The notes: a model not told the origin generated them from the sequence alone. Counted from the first letter of the stretch, positions 1-11,382 are shown. The stretch: 64,000 bases of DNA from Sebastes aleutianus (GCA_916700875.1 CAKAKS010000032.1:18033629-18097628), one strand, 5' to 3'. Made by a program: numbers and translations.

Positions 1-1084
1 AGCAGATCGTGAAAACAAAATATCATTCCCCATCACATCATGACTTAACTGTGCATGTCGTTTTATGGTGTCAGCCGCATTATAACGCAGGGTATAGCCA
101 TGCTTCACGCCGATCTCTGCTTTCACATCCAGAATTATAGGTCGAGATTTAAGGTCACTACATCAAGCTGACAGGTGCAACTGGAAGCGGTATTGGAAAA
201 TAATTTGAGATGTGTCGGCGTGCAGTTTGCTGAGTGGAAAGTTTGATTTGTGAGGGAGTGCGGTGATGGAAAAAAAGCGGGACTGAGATCAGTCAAACAC
301 TGCTTTGCAGAGAAAGAAAAGAGAAGAATATTCTGCGTCAATATTATTTTCTTTGGAGATTATGGCTTTGTAAAGGCAAATCCCTTTAACCAACAACAGA
401 AGTACCTATTTAGCAGCATTCTACACATACCATATGGAAACACAGTAGATCTTGCAGAATAGAAGAAAGCAAAAAAAAACATAATGTGCTTTTCATGTTT
501 TTCTCATGTAGACAGAATAGTAAATACAAGATTAGTGCAACCGTGGACTCCTCTGATTCTCTTGAGCTTTGAATAACCCTAAAGAGTGAACCGACAACAT
601 GGCATTTGGTGTGTTCCACTTTCCGCTAGAATGGCTCCATTCGACGATAGCCTTTTCAACATTGCTCCGGTGAATATTGGATTGGTCTCTCTCTCCTTCT
701 CCACACCCAGGTCTGTTCTGTTATTCTTTCCCAGCGAACCATCCTTTCTTATTCTTCCCTTGCAACGCTCAACCTTTGAGCCACAAAAGTGCTATGATGA
801 GTTTGTAAAAAAAATCAATGACAGTATTTCCTAAGGAGACATGTGGACCTGTGGTCCGGAGGGAATCAATTATTTACTGCACGGGCCAGCAGATGCAGAC
901 CTCCTGCTGCTCCAAGCAGCAGCAGCACTAGTAGCAGCCGCTGAATCACAGAGGAGACCGTCTCCTGGACTTAACGACCAGATCCAGACACATGACATAA
1001 CGTATGATGGCACGTCGCATCAGTTATTTGCCCCTATGAAATTTCCCAATTTACAATATTACACCTGACAAATTGAATGCAATG

Positions 1085-1250
1085 AAAGAATAGTTTGACA
1101 TGTTGAGATATTTGCTTTTCTGCAAAGAGTTAGATGAGAAGATCAATACTACTCTTATGTCTAAATGGTATATAAAGCCAGCAGCCAGTTATCTTAGCTT
1201 AGCATAAAGACTGGAAACACGAGAAATAGCACAAATCTGCCAACTGTTAC
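1085..1250 (+). repeat. Partial copy of dispersed 'tagcttagcataaagactgg' repeat
   Basis: The block has the TTAGATGAGAAGATC and CTTAGCATAAAGACTGG signatures that recur at about 51,267-52,021 and, shortened, at 56,790-56,880 and 63,765-63,870. A further partial copy with altered order lies near 2,690-2,790. It is a non-autonomous interspersed repeat with no coding capacity. Confidence 0.6.
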
Positions 1251-1261
1251 CTATGAAACGC

Positions 1262-1330
1262 ACAAAGAAACATATATATATATACGTATATATATATACG
1301 TATATATATATACGTATATATATATATATT
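1262..1330. repeat. (TA)n/(ATACGT)n microsatellite
   Basis: Uninterrupted alternating TA with periodic ACGTAT units. It is simple sequence and the source of a spurious Tyr/Ile-rich reading frame. Confidence 0.9.
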
Positions 1331-1379
1331 TATGCAGTATAACTTAACGCAAATTTGTTTTAACGCCACATAATTGATC

Positions 1380-1915
1380 TTTCGGAGGTTGTAGTGGGTC
1401 AGTTTTAAAGCTAGAGTGAAAATACTGGTATCATATGAAACTAGAAAACCTAATTGAATGGAATGGAATCCATTGGTACCAACCATGTCACATTAGCTTG
1501 TGCGAAGGAGGCTAAATAGCACTCCAAACTTATGCTAAATTTTGGCGAGGTAAAACTGGCATGGCCATTTTCAAAGGGGTCCCTTGACCTCTGACCTCAA
1601 GATATGTGAATAAAAATGGGTTCTATGGCTACCCATGAGTCTCCCCTTTACAAACATGCCCACTTTATGACAATCACATGCAGTTTTGGGCAAGTCATAG
1701 TCAAGTCAGCACACTGACGGCTGTTGTTGCCTGTTGGGCTTGAGTTTGCCATGTTATGATTTGAGCATATTCTTTTATGCTAAATGCAGTACCTGTGACA
1801 ATATTTGTCATTGTTTTGTGCCGTTAATTGATTTCCAATAATAAATATATACATACATTTGCATAAAGCAAGCATATTTGCCCATTCCTATGTTGATAAG
1901 AGTATTAAATACTTG
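1380..1915 (+). repeat. Dispersed repeat, copy 1 (shared with 58.7 kb)
   Basis: About 300 bp including the TTTTCAAAGGGGTCCCTTGA and GACATGCCCACTTTATGA-type blocks is closely repeated, same orientation, at 58,690-59,000. Copy 1 runs further, to an AATAAATATATACATACATTTG-like 3' part near 1,860. No ORF; likely a non-autonomous transposon or retroposon. Confidence 0.65.
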
Positions 1916-1964
1916 TGCTATTAAATACTATATAATTAGTTCTGCACCTCACCTCCTGCTCACC

Positions 1965-2570
1965 TGTTCTCACTTCTCCTGTGCACCCGATTCGACTGTT
2001 ATCAGGCCATTAAATAGGTGTTATTGGTCGCTATAAGCACCATAGAATAGATGTGGGTCAGTATAGGGGTCCTCTACGTAGTAAAAAATAGAGCAAAACT
2101 TAAAAGCAACATGTTCTATCACGTTGTAAAACTGAATGAAATGTTACATTTTGAACATAAACAAAAAGTCGTCTTTAGGTTTAGGCAACAAAACCACTGA
2201 GTTAAGTTTAGGGAAAAACATTATGTTTTGGCTTAAAATAACTACATTTCAAAAGTGAAAGTGAAACTTAACATTCACATGGGATGTAAACCCTGGCCTC
2301 CTTGGTGAAAGCCCTGTGTTTTGTGTCCCATCCATCACCCACTACCTCCACCTCATTGTGGATTTTCCGCTGTCTATACTATAGTGCCTGACTTCCGCTT
2401 CTGCTCCGGTCATAATTACTACAGTCACTAGACCGGTAGTCGCTGTTGTCTTCTGTTATACCTTCTTTCGGTAATCTACCATGTGAATAGATGATAAAAC
2501 CTACTATTGGATGCAGTAGGCCCCTTTTAACCCACATCTATGGGGCTTATAGTCAACAGTCACTATCTAT
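1965..2570 (+). repeat. Dispersed repeat, copy 1 (shared with 39.1 kb)
   Basis: A block beginning near CGATTCGACTGTTATCAGGC and containing GTTCTATCACGTTGTAAAAC and GGTTTAGGCAACAAAACC-like segments recurs in the same orientation at about 39,125-39,535. Each copy carries its own indels. Non-coding interspersed repeat. Confidence 0.65.
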
Positions 2571-3214
2571 ACCACATTTCGTCTTTGTCTTTCGTCACTC
2601 TTGGAGTTTGTTGTGCTAGACTATGTTTTGGCTGGGAGCAGTGACTTAACTCCCTGTTAAACCATAACTTGTCGTATTACGTGTTGGTAGGTAGATTTTG
2701 TTACCTTTGACCAGGCTAGCTGTTTCCCTCGGTTTCAAGTCTTTATGCTAAGTGAATTTCCCAAAATATCAAACTATTTCTTTACATCAAAAAAGATAAT
2801 ATTGATTCATCACTCTACTTAACTATGGTGCTACTTTAACGTATACTATAAGCAAAAATAACGAATGTCATGCGAAGTGTGAAACTCAAACTGACAAATG
2901 ACACTTTTTTTTTTCTTTGCTGTCTCAAGTAAAGGCCCTCGGGACATGCTTCTTCACAAGTACTCCATCAAAGAGTCTGTCTGGTCTTTTCACAGGTTCT
3001 GTTATCGGTCCGTTCGTGCTTTGTCAAGCCTGTCACTCAGACAAAGATCCTCTGTGGCGACACAGCAGTGGTGACTCACTGTTGTCGAAATTGTTTGGCG
3101 GAGGAGTTAACTGAAAAATGGCAGCGTGTGTGTGTGCGTGTACAGCGTGTGTGTGCGTGAGACGGAAGAGGACGATGTATAGTAAAGCCTTGCTCGATAG
3201 AAAGTGTTAACAAT

Positions 3215-3232
3215 GTGTGTGTGTGTGTGTGC
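3215..3232. repeat. (GT)n microsatellite
   Basis: Simple GT array inside kcnk10 intron, with further GT-rich interrupted stretches at 3,125-3,160. Confidence 0.85.
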
Positions 3233-3737
3233 CCATGCATGTCTGTTGACCCCCTCATGTCTGCTAAAGTATCTGTGCTGTCCACCTACCCACTGTGCAC
3301 CCACTAAGGCAGCAGACCTAATGGGCTTTTTCCAGCGCTGTCGGGATGACTCACACTTTGGCGCAATGTGAAGCCGTGCTGTTATTGACACCAGTCAGGA
3401 CTCATTTTTTAATGACTCACTTATCTACAAATAAACTTTATTATATACACTGAGCTACCTGCAGTAAATCCACGTCAGGACACGCAACCAACACCGTCAT
3501 GTTTTTTTTTATAGCATGAATTACATGATTTAAAGTTTATTTATTATTCTTTTTTTTAAATATATGGATTTATAGTTGTTTTTGAGCACGACTATCAAAG
3601 TTAGGCTGCTTTATTAAAATGCCCATGAGGTCGCGACTCCTCAGGGGTCGACACAATGTGCACCAAAAATGTACAGACGTGTACATTATAGACCCTTAAT
3701 GTATGTCTTCAAATGTCTTGACACAAGATACTGTGGA

Positions 3738-4940
3738 TACAGTGGTGGAATGTATGTCTGTGCATTTACTGTACTGATTTCCATTTTATGCTAATTTACA
3801 CTCTTCTATACAGTATATAATAATACACTTCTTTACGCCACTACATTTATTTGACTATAGGTTTTACATACAAAAAAAAAATTCCCGAGAATATATAAAG
3901 TAGTTAAAATTAGGTGAAAACAGGTGTACCTAATAAATTGGAGTGTAAAGCCCCAAAAACCCACTAACATGTGGTTGTTGTCTTTAAAGGCCGAAATTGG
4001 CATTTATTCCCTTGACAAATGACTCTGCAGTAGTCACGGGTATTTATCAGCTCCAGCTCCGATCGTCAATGATGGAAACATGACCCCCGGATGACACGCA
4101 AATTTTACCCTTTCCGGTGCGATGCTGTGCGATGCATGTTAAAGTGAATATGTAATAAATAAAATCAACAGATTTGAACAATTATAATTTACTAACGTAC
4201 AAAACATAAATTAAAATGTTTTCCTTAAAGCCACCAGACTCCAGTCAGACAACAGTAATTTCCTCGCTGATCATCGTAAAACACACTTCATTCAAACGTG
4301 ACAGAAACAAAATAAAACTCATCTTTGTTAGTCTTTCCACTGTTCCAACAATCGCCAACTCTGGTTTGAGAGTTTGAAAGAGAGACTGAATAAGTAACAG
4401 ACATAAAAATAACCACCGTACCATTTTCCCTGCTTCCGCCTGTTCTCCTTTGAATAGTGTTTCCCTCCTGTTAAAGTTATAGCGTCCCCCTTAGTGGTTA
4501 GGGTTAGGAATAAGGGTTGGTTCAGGTTTAGGAAGGGGGGAAACACATCTTGACGGGGAAACAGTATTCGACACTACACCAGCTGGCACGTCTGTGACAT
4601 CAAACATGACACAGCAGGAAAAAAACAAACACAGAAATGCCTGTGCAACAGCACTGGTATCCTCTCAGTGGTAAAGGAGTCTATCGCTGTTTTAGCGGGT
4701 TTTCCCGTGTTTAAAAAATCCTGCATATACGCACTAATTTTGGTGGGAAATGGATATAATATATACTATTATGACACTCACAGGAGTCATTCTGTTCTCA
4801 TTCTGCTACTTTGAGTACAGTTTGCTGTTAATACATCTGTGCAGTACTTGTACTTAAGTAAGACTTTGAATGCAGTATATTGGAGTATTTGTACACTGTG
4901 GTAATTCTACTTTCACTGGAGTAAAGGATTTTCAGTGTTC
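3738..4940. repeat. Fragmented 'CAGTGGTGGAA' hAT-like short element
   Basis: The left part starts CAGTGGTGGAATGTA at 3,740. The right part (about 4,800-4,940) carries the GTACTTGTACTTAAGTAAGA-type interior and the ACTTTCACTGGAGTAAAGG segment seen in the fuller copies at 25,485-26,275 and 43,486-43,995. The middle (3,900-4,790) is unrelated and may be an insertion. Family naming rests on the terminal motif only. Confidence 0.45.
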
Positions 4941-6789
4941 TATTTTAAAAAAAAAAACAGTAGCCTAAGTCACAACTGTAAGGTAATAGTAAAAATTATG
5001 AAAAAATAGCCAAAACAAAACCAAAAACAGGCAGATTTTTTGCTAAAAAAATCATGTAATATGTCTGTACTGCACTTTATGGATTTTGTTATTCTTCCGC
5101 TCTCTTCACAAACAGTTCTGATAAATTTGAATCACCCTTATCTGTGATGGACCAGAGTCCTTCCTGCCTGGCAGTCATTTGCTTTAATGCTTCAAGGTGG
5201 TTAGGGCAAAGCTATAGATATTAGTGATGGCGAGAGTGCTGCAGCGGAGAGTGCTTAGCACCACGCTGGCTGGATCGCTGCCGTCACCTGCTGTGGGGTA
5301 GAAAGACACACTGAGAGGATAAAGATCTACAGTGAGTTAGCTTTGCTCTCTAATGATCCTGCAGCATAGAATACGAAAAACACACATTAGCGGAGAAGAG
5401 GTGGTGCAGCGATTGTGTGTCTGCAAGAATGTCTGTGTGCCGATTCTACCGTGCAATCAAAATGGAGGAGAGCCCGTGTGAAACGAAAACACCATGCGTC
5501 GATCTTATTAACACCCTGCAACACAAATCAAAGTCAGCACCCTCCTTGTGCCTCAAAAGTGCCCGTGGAGAAAGAGGATTTTCCACATCTTTAATGCAGC
5601 GTGAACTTGGCTGTGAAAAAGGCGAGAGACAAAAATAGACCATCTCATAAAGTATTCAGATAAATTGTGAGGGTATTTTTAGCTCTCCCTTGGCTCCAGA
5701 ATTAGGCTATTTGGGTTATAATTACCGCTTTGATATTGCCCCTGTATAGTGGCTGTGTCTGCTAAAACCTATGAAATAGCATTACTGTAACTGGCTAATT
5801 TTAGATACAAAAATCTGTCTCATCAAGGGGGTTGCACTGATAGAGCTGAGGTAATCACATGCAGGATTATGAGTAGGCATGTGCAGCGATGTGTGTGGAA
5901 GTGGCCCTCCACTCTGTCTGCTTTGAAATGTATGTCACAAGAGTTGATACATATTTTATTGGATGGACATGCATCTCACTAACAGCTTGCAAGGATAGAT
6001 TGAGGGGTTGCCCTGAATGAAGAAGTTGTACTTTTTGTATATCTCACCAGGATGGTTGGTAGATGCACCGAAGCTATTACCGAAAGGCATCCCTCGCAGT
6101 GACTTTCATGTCAGCAGAAGTGATTACTTGAGCCCGGAGGCAAAATTCAAACTATTAATTTCCCACGGAGATAAGAAAATAAATGCTTTTCTCCTAAAAT
6201 GCCCATAAACAGGGAATTCAGAAAGAACACAAGATAGCAGATTAACTTTTCACGGTCTACATAATGGAGCTCAGAAGGAGATCATTGAGAATAATGATGC
6301 AGTAAGCGCAGAGCATTGTGGCTTCTTAATGTTTTCCCTAGACAAGCTGGGGATAAAGAAAAAAGCTCAGGGACCGAAGAAGAAGGCTGACGCAGAAGAA
6401 AAGAGCAATAAAGGTCTCTCTGCTGCAAGTGAAAGTCTATGTAGATTTAATCAGCGTGAAGTGTTAAAAACATACAAAGTGGAGAAACAGAGCCAGACAC
6501 TGAGTAGTGGGAATAGATCTCGTATTGGATGTTTGTGCATATAATGTACACACTGTAGTCTACAGGAAGTGTTTTTCATATGTTGACATTATAATGATTA
6601 TACGCATAATAAAACAGTGACTGTATTGCAGAATACTAAAATTACTTGCGTAAAATGTTTTGTTGTTGGGCCCCCCACAAGAGGTTGCCAGCAAAATCTA
6701 ATGGGCTGCAAGAAAACACATTTATGCTGTAAAACTTTATGCTTATTTTTTCCTACTTTACTCTTTTTTCTTTTCTTGTGAGGATCATT

Positions 6790-6960
6790 TTACATCTTTA
6801 GGACTCCATAGAGCAAAAAGGCTCCAGAAAACTTTAATTGTAACAACGTTTCAGTGCGCAGACCTTCATCAGGTTATTTTCAATAAATACCTGAATACCA
6901 ATACCAATAACTAATAGAAATAACCTGATGAAGGTCTGTGTAGCAAAACCAAAATCTAAT
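6790..6960. mobile_element. Penelope-like terminal fragment, inverted pair with hammerhead-like cores
   Basis: Two oppositely oriented copies of a CTGATGAAGGTCTG core face each other: minus strand at 6,872-6,849 and plus strand from about 6,909. The minus-strand copy continues to GAAA then CGTTGTTAC, the expected order of hammerhead box 1 and box 2. The plus-strand copy has AAAA in place of GAAA. Penelope-like elements are known to carry hammerhead motifs in their terminal repeats. The flanking sequence, which on the minus strand reads TTTTCTGGAGCCTTTTTGCTC, supports a retroelement end. Confidence 0.5.
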
Positions 6961-7414
6961 TTTTTCTGGCTGGAAGTGAAGAGGACAGTGTGTGGGAGTT
7001 TTTTTGCTCTGTATTGTCAACCTGAGGTTTTCTCCTACGCACCTACTGACATACAGGTGTGCAAAAGTTCTTCTCTTCTACATTTTTACGACTCCAATAA
7101 AACCTGAAAAATCACCCTATAGTTGTCGCAACCCGCTGATAAATGCATCTACACTGCTTAATTTTAAGGGGTCACAAGCCAAAAAGGTTGTGAACACTGC
7201 TCTGGATATCTAGGGCTGGGCAATGTGGCGGATGTACATATAAATGTATGCAAAATGTAATAATATTGAACAGACTGAATCAATTGTAACTGCATCCACT
7301 TACTTGTTATCACAGCTTTATGACGTGGGTCTAGGATTAATTCAATTCTCTCCATCTAATTTATATTCCCCTCCCTCATTAACATTATAATTTGTAATTT
7401 TTTTCTCTTTCCAG

Positions 7415-7532
7415 CATGCCATCGATGCTGTGAGTGCTGGAGTGAGTCCTATTGGAGACACGTCCAACAACTCCAGTTACTGGGACCTGGGCAGCGCCTT
7501 CTTCTTCGCTGGAACTGTCATCACAACCATAG
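7415..7532 (+). CDS. kcnk10: kcnk10 (TREK-2-like K2P channel), cap/pore-helix-1 exon
   Basis: This exon encodes the end of the extracellular cap and pore helix 1 of a two-pore-domain K+ leak channel of the TREK subfamily. It follows a pyrimidine-rich CTCTTTCCAG acceptor and ends at a GTAAAG donor, 118 nt, leaving phase 1. The translation begins HAIDAVSAGVSPIG and ends VITTIG. The family's cap glycosylation region (NNSS) and GSAFFFAGTVITTIG pore helix are both present and closely match mammalian TREK-2. The first selectivity filter (TIGYG) is split across this junction, with the glycine codon shared with the next exon. TREK channels set resting potential and respond to membrane stretch, heat, lipids and pH. 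Earlier exons are outside the window, so the gene is partial here. TREK-1 (kcnk2) is the main alternative, but cap and C-tail favour TREK-2. Confidence 0.93.
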
Positions 7533-9148
7533 GTAAAGTTTTAATGTTGCTTAAGGTATTATTACAGAGGTGTGACCGATTCATTCAGACTGTAGTGTAA
7601 TGTTGATCGGTGAAAATCACTAAAATGGTACAAAGAATTATCACAAGCTGCACAAAACACTTTTTACCCAATTAAATAAAAGTTTCCAGCATGGTCAGAA
7701 AACTATGGAAGCCCAAAGTGTTCAACATTAAATAAAAAAAAAAATACATTATTATATAAATGATTATATGACTAAATTGTGAGATATATATATCAATGAA
7801 CCAACAATTGGTGCAATAATTGAAGAAATAATTGAATCTTAACTCATTTGTATGAGACGCAATTTCAACAATCTTATTTTCATAATAACAGACTTTAACT
7901 GTATATAATTTTTATTCCGTTATAGACATTTTTATTTCAAATTCAGCTTTTATTTTGTAATGTGAATTTTATTTCATGTCTCTGTTTCATGAAAAAAAAA
8001 ATTTTTTTTTTTTAATGAATTTTTTTTTTTTAATATTTCTGACTTGATTATTTTCATAATTGTATTCATATATTTGACCTAATTTGGCAACACTGCTTAT
8101 GTGTAGAGGAAAAACAATATTACATTGTCACTATTGCAAAATTTGAATCTTTACAGAAAATGCAAGACTAATGGCAAATAATTAATTTTTCAAAAGGCAT
8201 TGAAGTGCTTTAGAAGGGATTTGTCCTTTCAGTTTATCAACGGTGTTTTCTGGTTACACATCTCTGTAAAGCTGTGTAAATCCTTCCCTCTTATTGCTGC
8301 CCTCAGGTGATTTTTTAAAATCCCTTTGCCCTCATGAGGCGGTGCTAAATGATGCAAAGCCAACGCACAGTGGGATTTAACAACCTGTGAATTTCAACAT
8401 TATCAAGGATGCTGACAAACTGCTGACATGGTGGTTTTACTTGATGTCGGTATCTCTCCCTTAAAAGGCTTTTTTTTCTTTCACAAGACAAACAATTTGT
8501 GATCGATCAAAATTATTTTAAAAAGGAAAGTGAAAGGCCTCTGGATGCCTTGAAGCTTTGAGCATCTTCAATAGATATAATCCCATATAGGAGCCATGAT
8601 TCCAACATCAAAGCAGGTGCATTCAGGTTTTCTCTATTAGCTGCATGTTCCTTCATATAAGTGGTAAAAAAATCACAATGTCCCTGACCTGTTGTTATAG
8701 TGTAGTCCAGAGATTTAATTAACTATGGCATTTGCTAATACGCCATGGAACAGTGGCTTTCAGTAGCTTCATTTATCTGTCCAGATATATCATTTTGAAA
8801 TATCAGAAGTTACAAGACCTCCAGCTTTTAAATTACATAACAGTTATCTCCCTGGCTTGTATCTTTGTCACTGCAGGGCCATAATTAATGCCATTTTCTC
8901 TAAGGGGAACCTAATTATTGTCTCTCTAGGAGCTTATTTACTGCAGACCCCTGCAACGGGAACTAAGAAGTATAACATATGGGCTTCAATCGATTATGTT
9001 GCATAAGAAAGACTTGATTGTCTTCTTCTGCTTCTCATCATACTCTTAACACTCCACCTCCTCTGCCTCCTCCTCACCACGTCTTCTCTGCCATGTTTCT
9101 TCACTCTTTTTTTCCTCCTCTTCCTCGTGTTTTCCTTGTTTGTGACAG
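7533..9148 (+). other. kcnk10: kcnk10 intron
   Basis: Bounded by a GTAAAG donor and a TGACAG acceptor, phase 1. It is A/T rich with poly-T and poly-A runs near 7,990-8,030. No repeat family or exon recognised. Confidence 0.85.
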
Positions 9149-9309
9149 GTTATGGAAACATAGCTCCAAGCACGGAGGGCGGGAAAATCTTTTGCATCCT
9201 TTATGCCATATTTGGCATCCCCCTCTTTGGCTTCTTGTTGGCGGGGATTGGAGACCAGCTGGGCACCATCTTTGTGAAAAGCATCTTGAGAGTTGAGAGG
9301 ATATTCAGG
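9149..9309 (+). CDS. kcnk10: kcnk10 exon: filter 1, TM2, TM2-TM3 linker
   Basis: The first two bases complete the glycine codon of filter 1, giving TIGYGNIAPSTEGGKIF across the junction. The exon then encodes TM2 (ILYAIFGIPLFGFLLAGIGD), which lines the inner pore, and the start of the cytoplasmic linker (SILRVERIFR). It is 161 nt and ends in phase 0 at AGG|GTGAGT. A longer open frame reads into the intron, but the donor and the match to TREK-2 (KVFRKK...) place the boundary here. Confidence 0.94.
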
Positions 9310-9470
9310 GTGAGTTGCAAGTTTAAGCTAAGTTTTAATTCGGTTTTATTCTTTTTGTTCAATGGGATGTTTACCCGTTTCGGATTTGTTTAATTGATTG
9401 TCAGTTCCTTTTGATCACACTAACATCGCTTGTATTGTTCTAATATCATCTCCTGTTTTGTTTTTCTCAG

Positions 9471-9663
9471 CAAAAACACAAACAGATCAGCCAGACTAAG
9501 ATCAGAGTGACGTCCACCATCCTGTTCATCCTGGCTGGCTGCATTGTTTTCGTCACCATCCCTGCTGTCATCTTTAAACACATCGAACACTGGACCACAC
9601 TGGACGCCATCTACTTTGTTGTGATCACACTCACCACCGTGGGAATAGGAGACTACGTGGCAG
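9471..9663 (+). CDS. kcnk10: kcnk10 exon: TM3 and pore 2
   Basis: Starts after TTTTTCTCAG with QKHKQISQTKIRVTS, then TM3 (ILFILAGCIVFVTIPAVIF), the extracellular turn (HIEHWTTLDAIYF) and pore helix 2 with its filter. It is 193 nt, phase 0 in and phase 1 out (GCAG|GTAGAG). Filter 2 reads TVGIGDYVAG, where mammalian TREK-2 has TVGFGDFVAG. Phe-to-Ile at the filter centre is a conservative hydrophobic change at a site that varies between K2P types (Leu in TWIK), but it is unusual for TREK. The two extra residues before ISQTK lengthen the linker slightly. Confidence 0.94.
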
Positions 9664-9756
9664 GTAGAGCTACGCGACAGTTGGCTGTCTCTGTCACAGA
9701 TTACTATTCAGTCGAACTATCATGACTTATTGTTGGTATTTTCCCTTCCCCTCCAG

Positions 9757-9899
9757 GTGCTAACCCTTTGATCGACTATAGGAAGTGGTACAAGCCTCTG
9801 GTTTGGTTCTGGATCTTGGTGGGTATGGCGTACTTTGCGGCGGTCCTCAGCATGATTGGAGACTGGCTTCGAGTACTGTCTAAAAAGACCAAAGAAGAG
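9757..9899 (+). CDS. kcnk10: kcnk10 exon: TM4
   Basis: Follows CCCCTCCAG and completes the split glycine, then ANPLIDYRKWYKPLVWFW, TM4 (WILVGMAYFAAVLSMIGDW) and the proximal C-tail LRVLSKKTKEE. It is 143 nt, phase 1 in and phase 0 out at GAG|GTGAGG. The intron before it is only 93 bp. The TM4-to-tail junction is the TREK segment that couples membrane tension and lipid binding to filter gating. The residues match the family closely. Confidence 0.94.
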
Positions 9900-10158
9900 G
9901 TGAGGCTCATTTAATTACACAGTTCAGTATTACATTAGAGAGGTAGAAAACAAAAGGTCACTCAGTCACTGCCTCCTCTGCCCCTTGTGTCTGCTCTCTT
10001 ATTTTGCCTTTTAATTGCTGCTTAGACTTCGTCCAAATGTTCTGTAACAGGCTGCTATTGTTTGACGCGTTCAATATGAAGCTCTATAACCTTTAAGTCC
10101 AGACAGAAGACAGAGAATAAGATGTACGGACTCAGTGCAGGGCTTGAATAGACTAGAT

Positions 10159-10345
10159 CAGGGGTGCCCAAACTTTTTCCCCTGGAGGGCCAAACCTGCC
10201 CACTTCAAACCAGGGGGAAAATCAGAAATCTGTCATGTGAAATATCCAAAACTGTTCCAACTTTGGCAGAAAATGTTGTCATCATTCAAGACCCTATCTC
10301 TCATATGAAGAACAAGCTGATTCAGTAATTGGTTTTCAGGGACTT
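10159..10345. mobile_element. hAT-like terminal fragment
   Basis: Begins CAGGGGTGCCCAAACTTTTT followed by a GGAGGGCCAAA block, the form of hAT-type element ends common in vertebrates. No matching opposite end was found, so it is probably truncated. Family assignment is from the terminal motif only. Confidence 0.4.
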
Positions 10346-10359
10346 TAAGAAAGTTTAGT

Positions 10360-10640
10360 TTAAAGAGGACCAATTATGCCAAAGGGAATTACTGCTCCTG
10401 AACTGCCTGAAACGCCTTGTTTGAAGTCCCGCCTTCTCTTCCGTAACATGGTGATGTCACTAAGTAACACATTTGACAGAAGCAGACAGACAAACAGAGC
10501 GTTTCAGACAGAGGGTGAAAAGAGGTGCTGCAGCAACGCCGGTATGAGAAAAGTAAAGTGTTTTTTGAACATATAATGTTCTAGGAGAAACCCAAAATAC
10601 AAGTGTGCACCTGAAAATAAGCTTGATAGGTCCTCTTTAA
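10360..10640. mobile_element. TTAA-bounded MITE (piggyBac-like), complete
   Basis: The ends are exact inverted repeats, TTAAAGAGGACC and GGTCCTCTTTAA, with TTAA at both borders, as expected for piggyBac-type target duplication. The 281-bp body has no transposase. A frame-open stretch inside it is not a gene. It is a non-autonomous element sitting in the last kcnk10 intron. Confidence 0.8.
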
Positions 10641-10731
10641 TACAATCACAAGGTCTTGCTGCTCCAGATTAGTACCCCATGTGATTTCCAGATCTGTTTC
10701 TGATCCTTTCCTTAATGCACTGTTGTCACAG

Positions 10732-11382
10732 GTTGGGGAGATTAAAGCTCATGCAGTCGAATGGAAGGCAAATGTTCGAGCAGAGTTCCGTGAAACGCGA
10801 CGGCGCCTGAGCGTTGAGATCCATGACAAGCTCCAGCGGGCCGCCACCATCCGCAGCATGGAGCGCCGTCAGCTCGGCCTGGAGCAGCGCGCTCTCTCCC
10901 TGGACATGCTGTCTCCAGAGAAGCGGGCCCTGTTCGCCAGCCTGGACGCTGCCCGCTTCAAGACGTCCTCCCAGGAGAGCATCGACACCAAGCTCAACAA
11001 CCTGAGGCTGAAGGGCGCCTGTGAGCCGTACGACCATCAGGGGAGCGAGCAATCGCCACAGACGGCGTCTTCCTCGGAGGAAAATCTCTTCAACCTGCGC
11101 TTTGGATCCCTCACCAAGCTGGCCAGACGCAACAAGAACCGCGACTTACGGAGGAACATTTACGAAGACGGACGACGGGCGAGCGTAAGCATAAACAATG
11201 GCAGCGCCATGCTGGGTGAGGAGAGGACGGAAGAAGAAGAAGAAGATGGGGAGCCAGATGAGGAAAGCGGAGAAATGAAAGAGGGAAACACCAGTCTGAC
11301 AAACCTGTCACAGTACGCAATGGAGCGCAGCAAGTTGAATGAGTTCTCACCAGTGGAGGCCAAAGACATAGAGAACGACTAG
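10732..11382 (+). CDS. kcnk10: kcnk10 terminal exon: cytoplasmic C-terminal domain
   Basis: Begins VGEIKAHAVEWKANVRAEF directly after the acceptor and ends at a TAG stop (…DIEND). It encodes the roughly 216-residue regulatory tail. The proximal helix with the ETRRRLSVEIHDKLQRAATI segment is the region known in TREK channels to sense acidic pH and phospholipids and to be phosphorylated (RRLS fits a PKA/PKG site). Further on are SLDMLSPEKR and RFKTSSQESI, both close to mammalian TREK-2. The distal part has a glutamate-rich run (EERTEEEEEDGEPDEESGE) and is poorly conserved. The upstream ATG at 10,681 lies in intron and is not used. The exon is strikingly GC rich against its surroundings, as often in teleost terminal coding exons. 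Confidence 0.94.
   Translation, partial: VGEIKAHAVEWKANVRAEFRETRRRLSVEIHDKLQRAATIRSMERRQLGLEQRALSLDMLSPEKRALFASLDAARFKTSSQESIDTKLNNLRLKGACEPYDHQGSEQSPQTASSSEENLFNLRFGSLTKLARRNKNRDLRRNIYEDGRRASVSINNGSAMLGEERTEEEEEDGEPDEESGEMKEGNTSLTNLSQYAMERSKLNEFSPVEAKDIEND

Larger units (their letters stand above)
1..7414 (+). other. kcnk10: Intron of kcnk10 (upstream part)
   Basis: No coding exon is recognisable here. The first kcnk10 exon in the window starts at 7,415 with a 3' splice site and codes from the middle of the extracellular cap, so the exons for the cytoplasmic N-terminus, TM1 and first cap helix must lie before base 1. Small open frames at 841-1,068, 5,417-5,638 and 6,329-6,544 lack family similarity and splice context. 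Apart from the repeats listed separately, 1-1,080, 2,800-3,700 and 4,940-6,780 show no recognised element. Confidence 0.75.
9900..10731 (+). other. kcnk10: kcnk10 last intron, repeat-filled
   Basis: GTGAGG donor to TTGTCACAG acceptor. The interior holds a hAT-like end (CAGGGGTGCCCAAACTTTTT, from 10,159) and a complete TTAA-bounded short element (10,360-10,640), each listed separately. Confidence 0.85.

Noticed and set aside
841..1068. Possible kcnk10 upstream exon or small gene
   Set aside because: The translation has no TM1 or cap similarity and no matching splice sites. Poly-Gln/Ala-like composition only.
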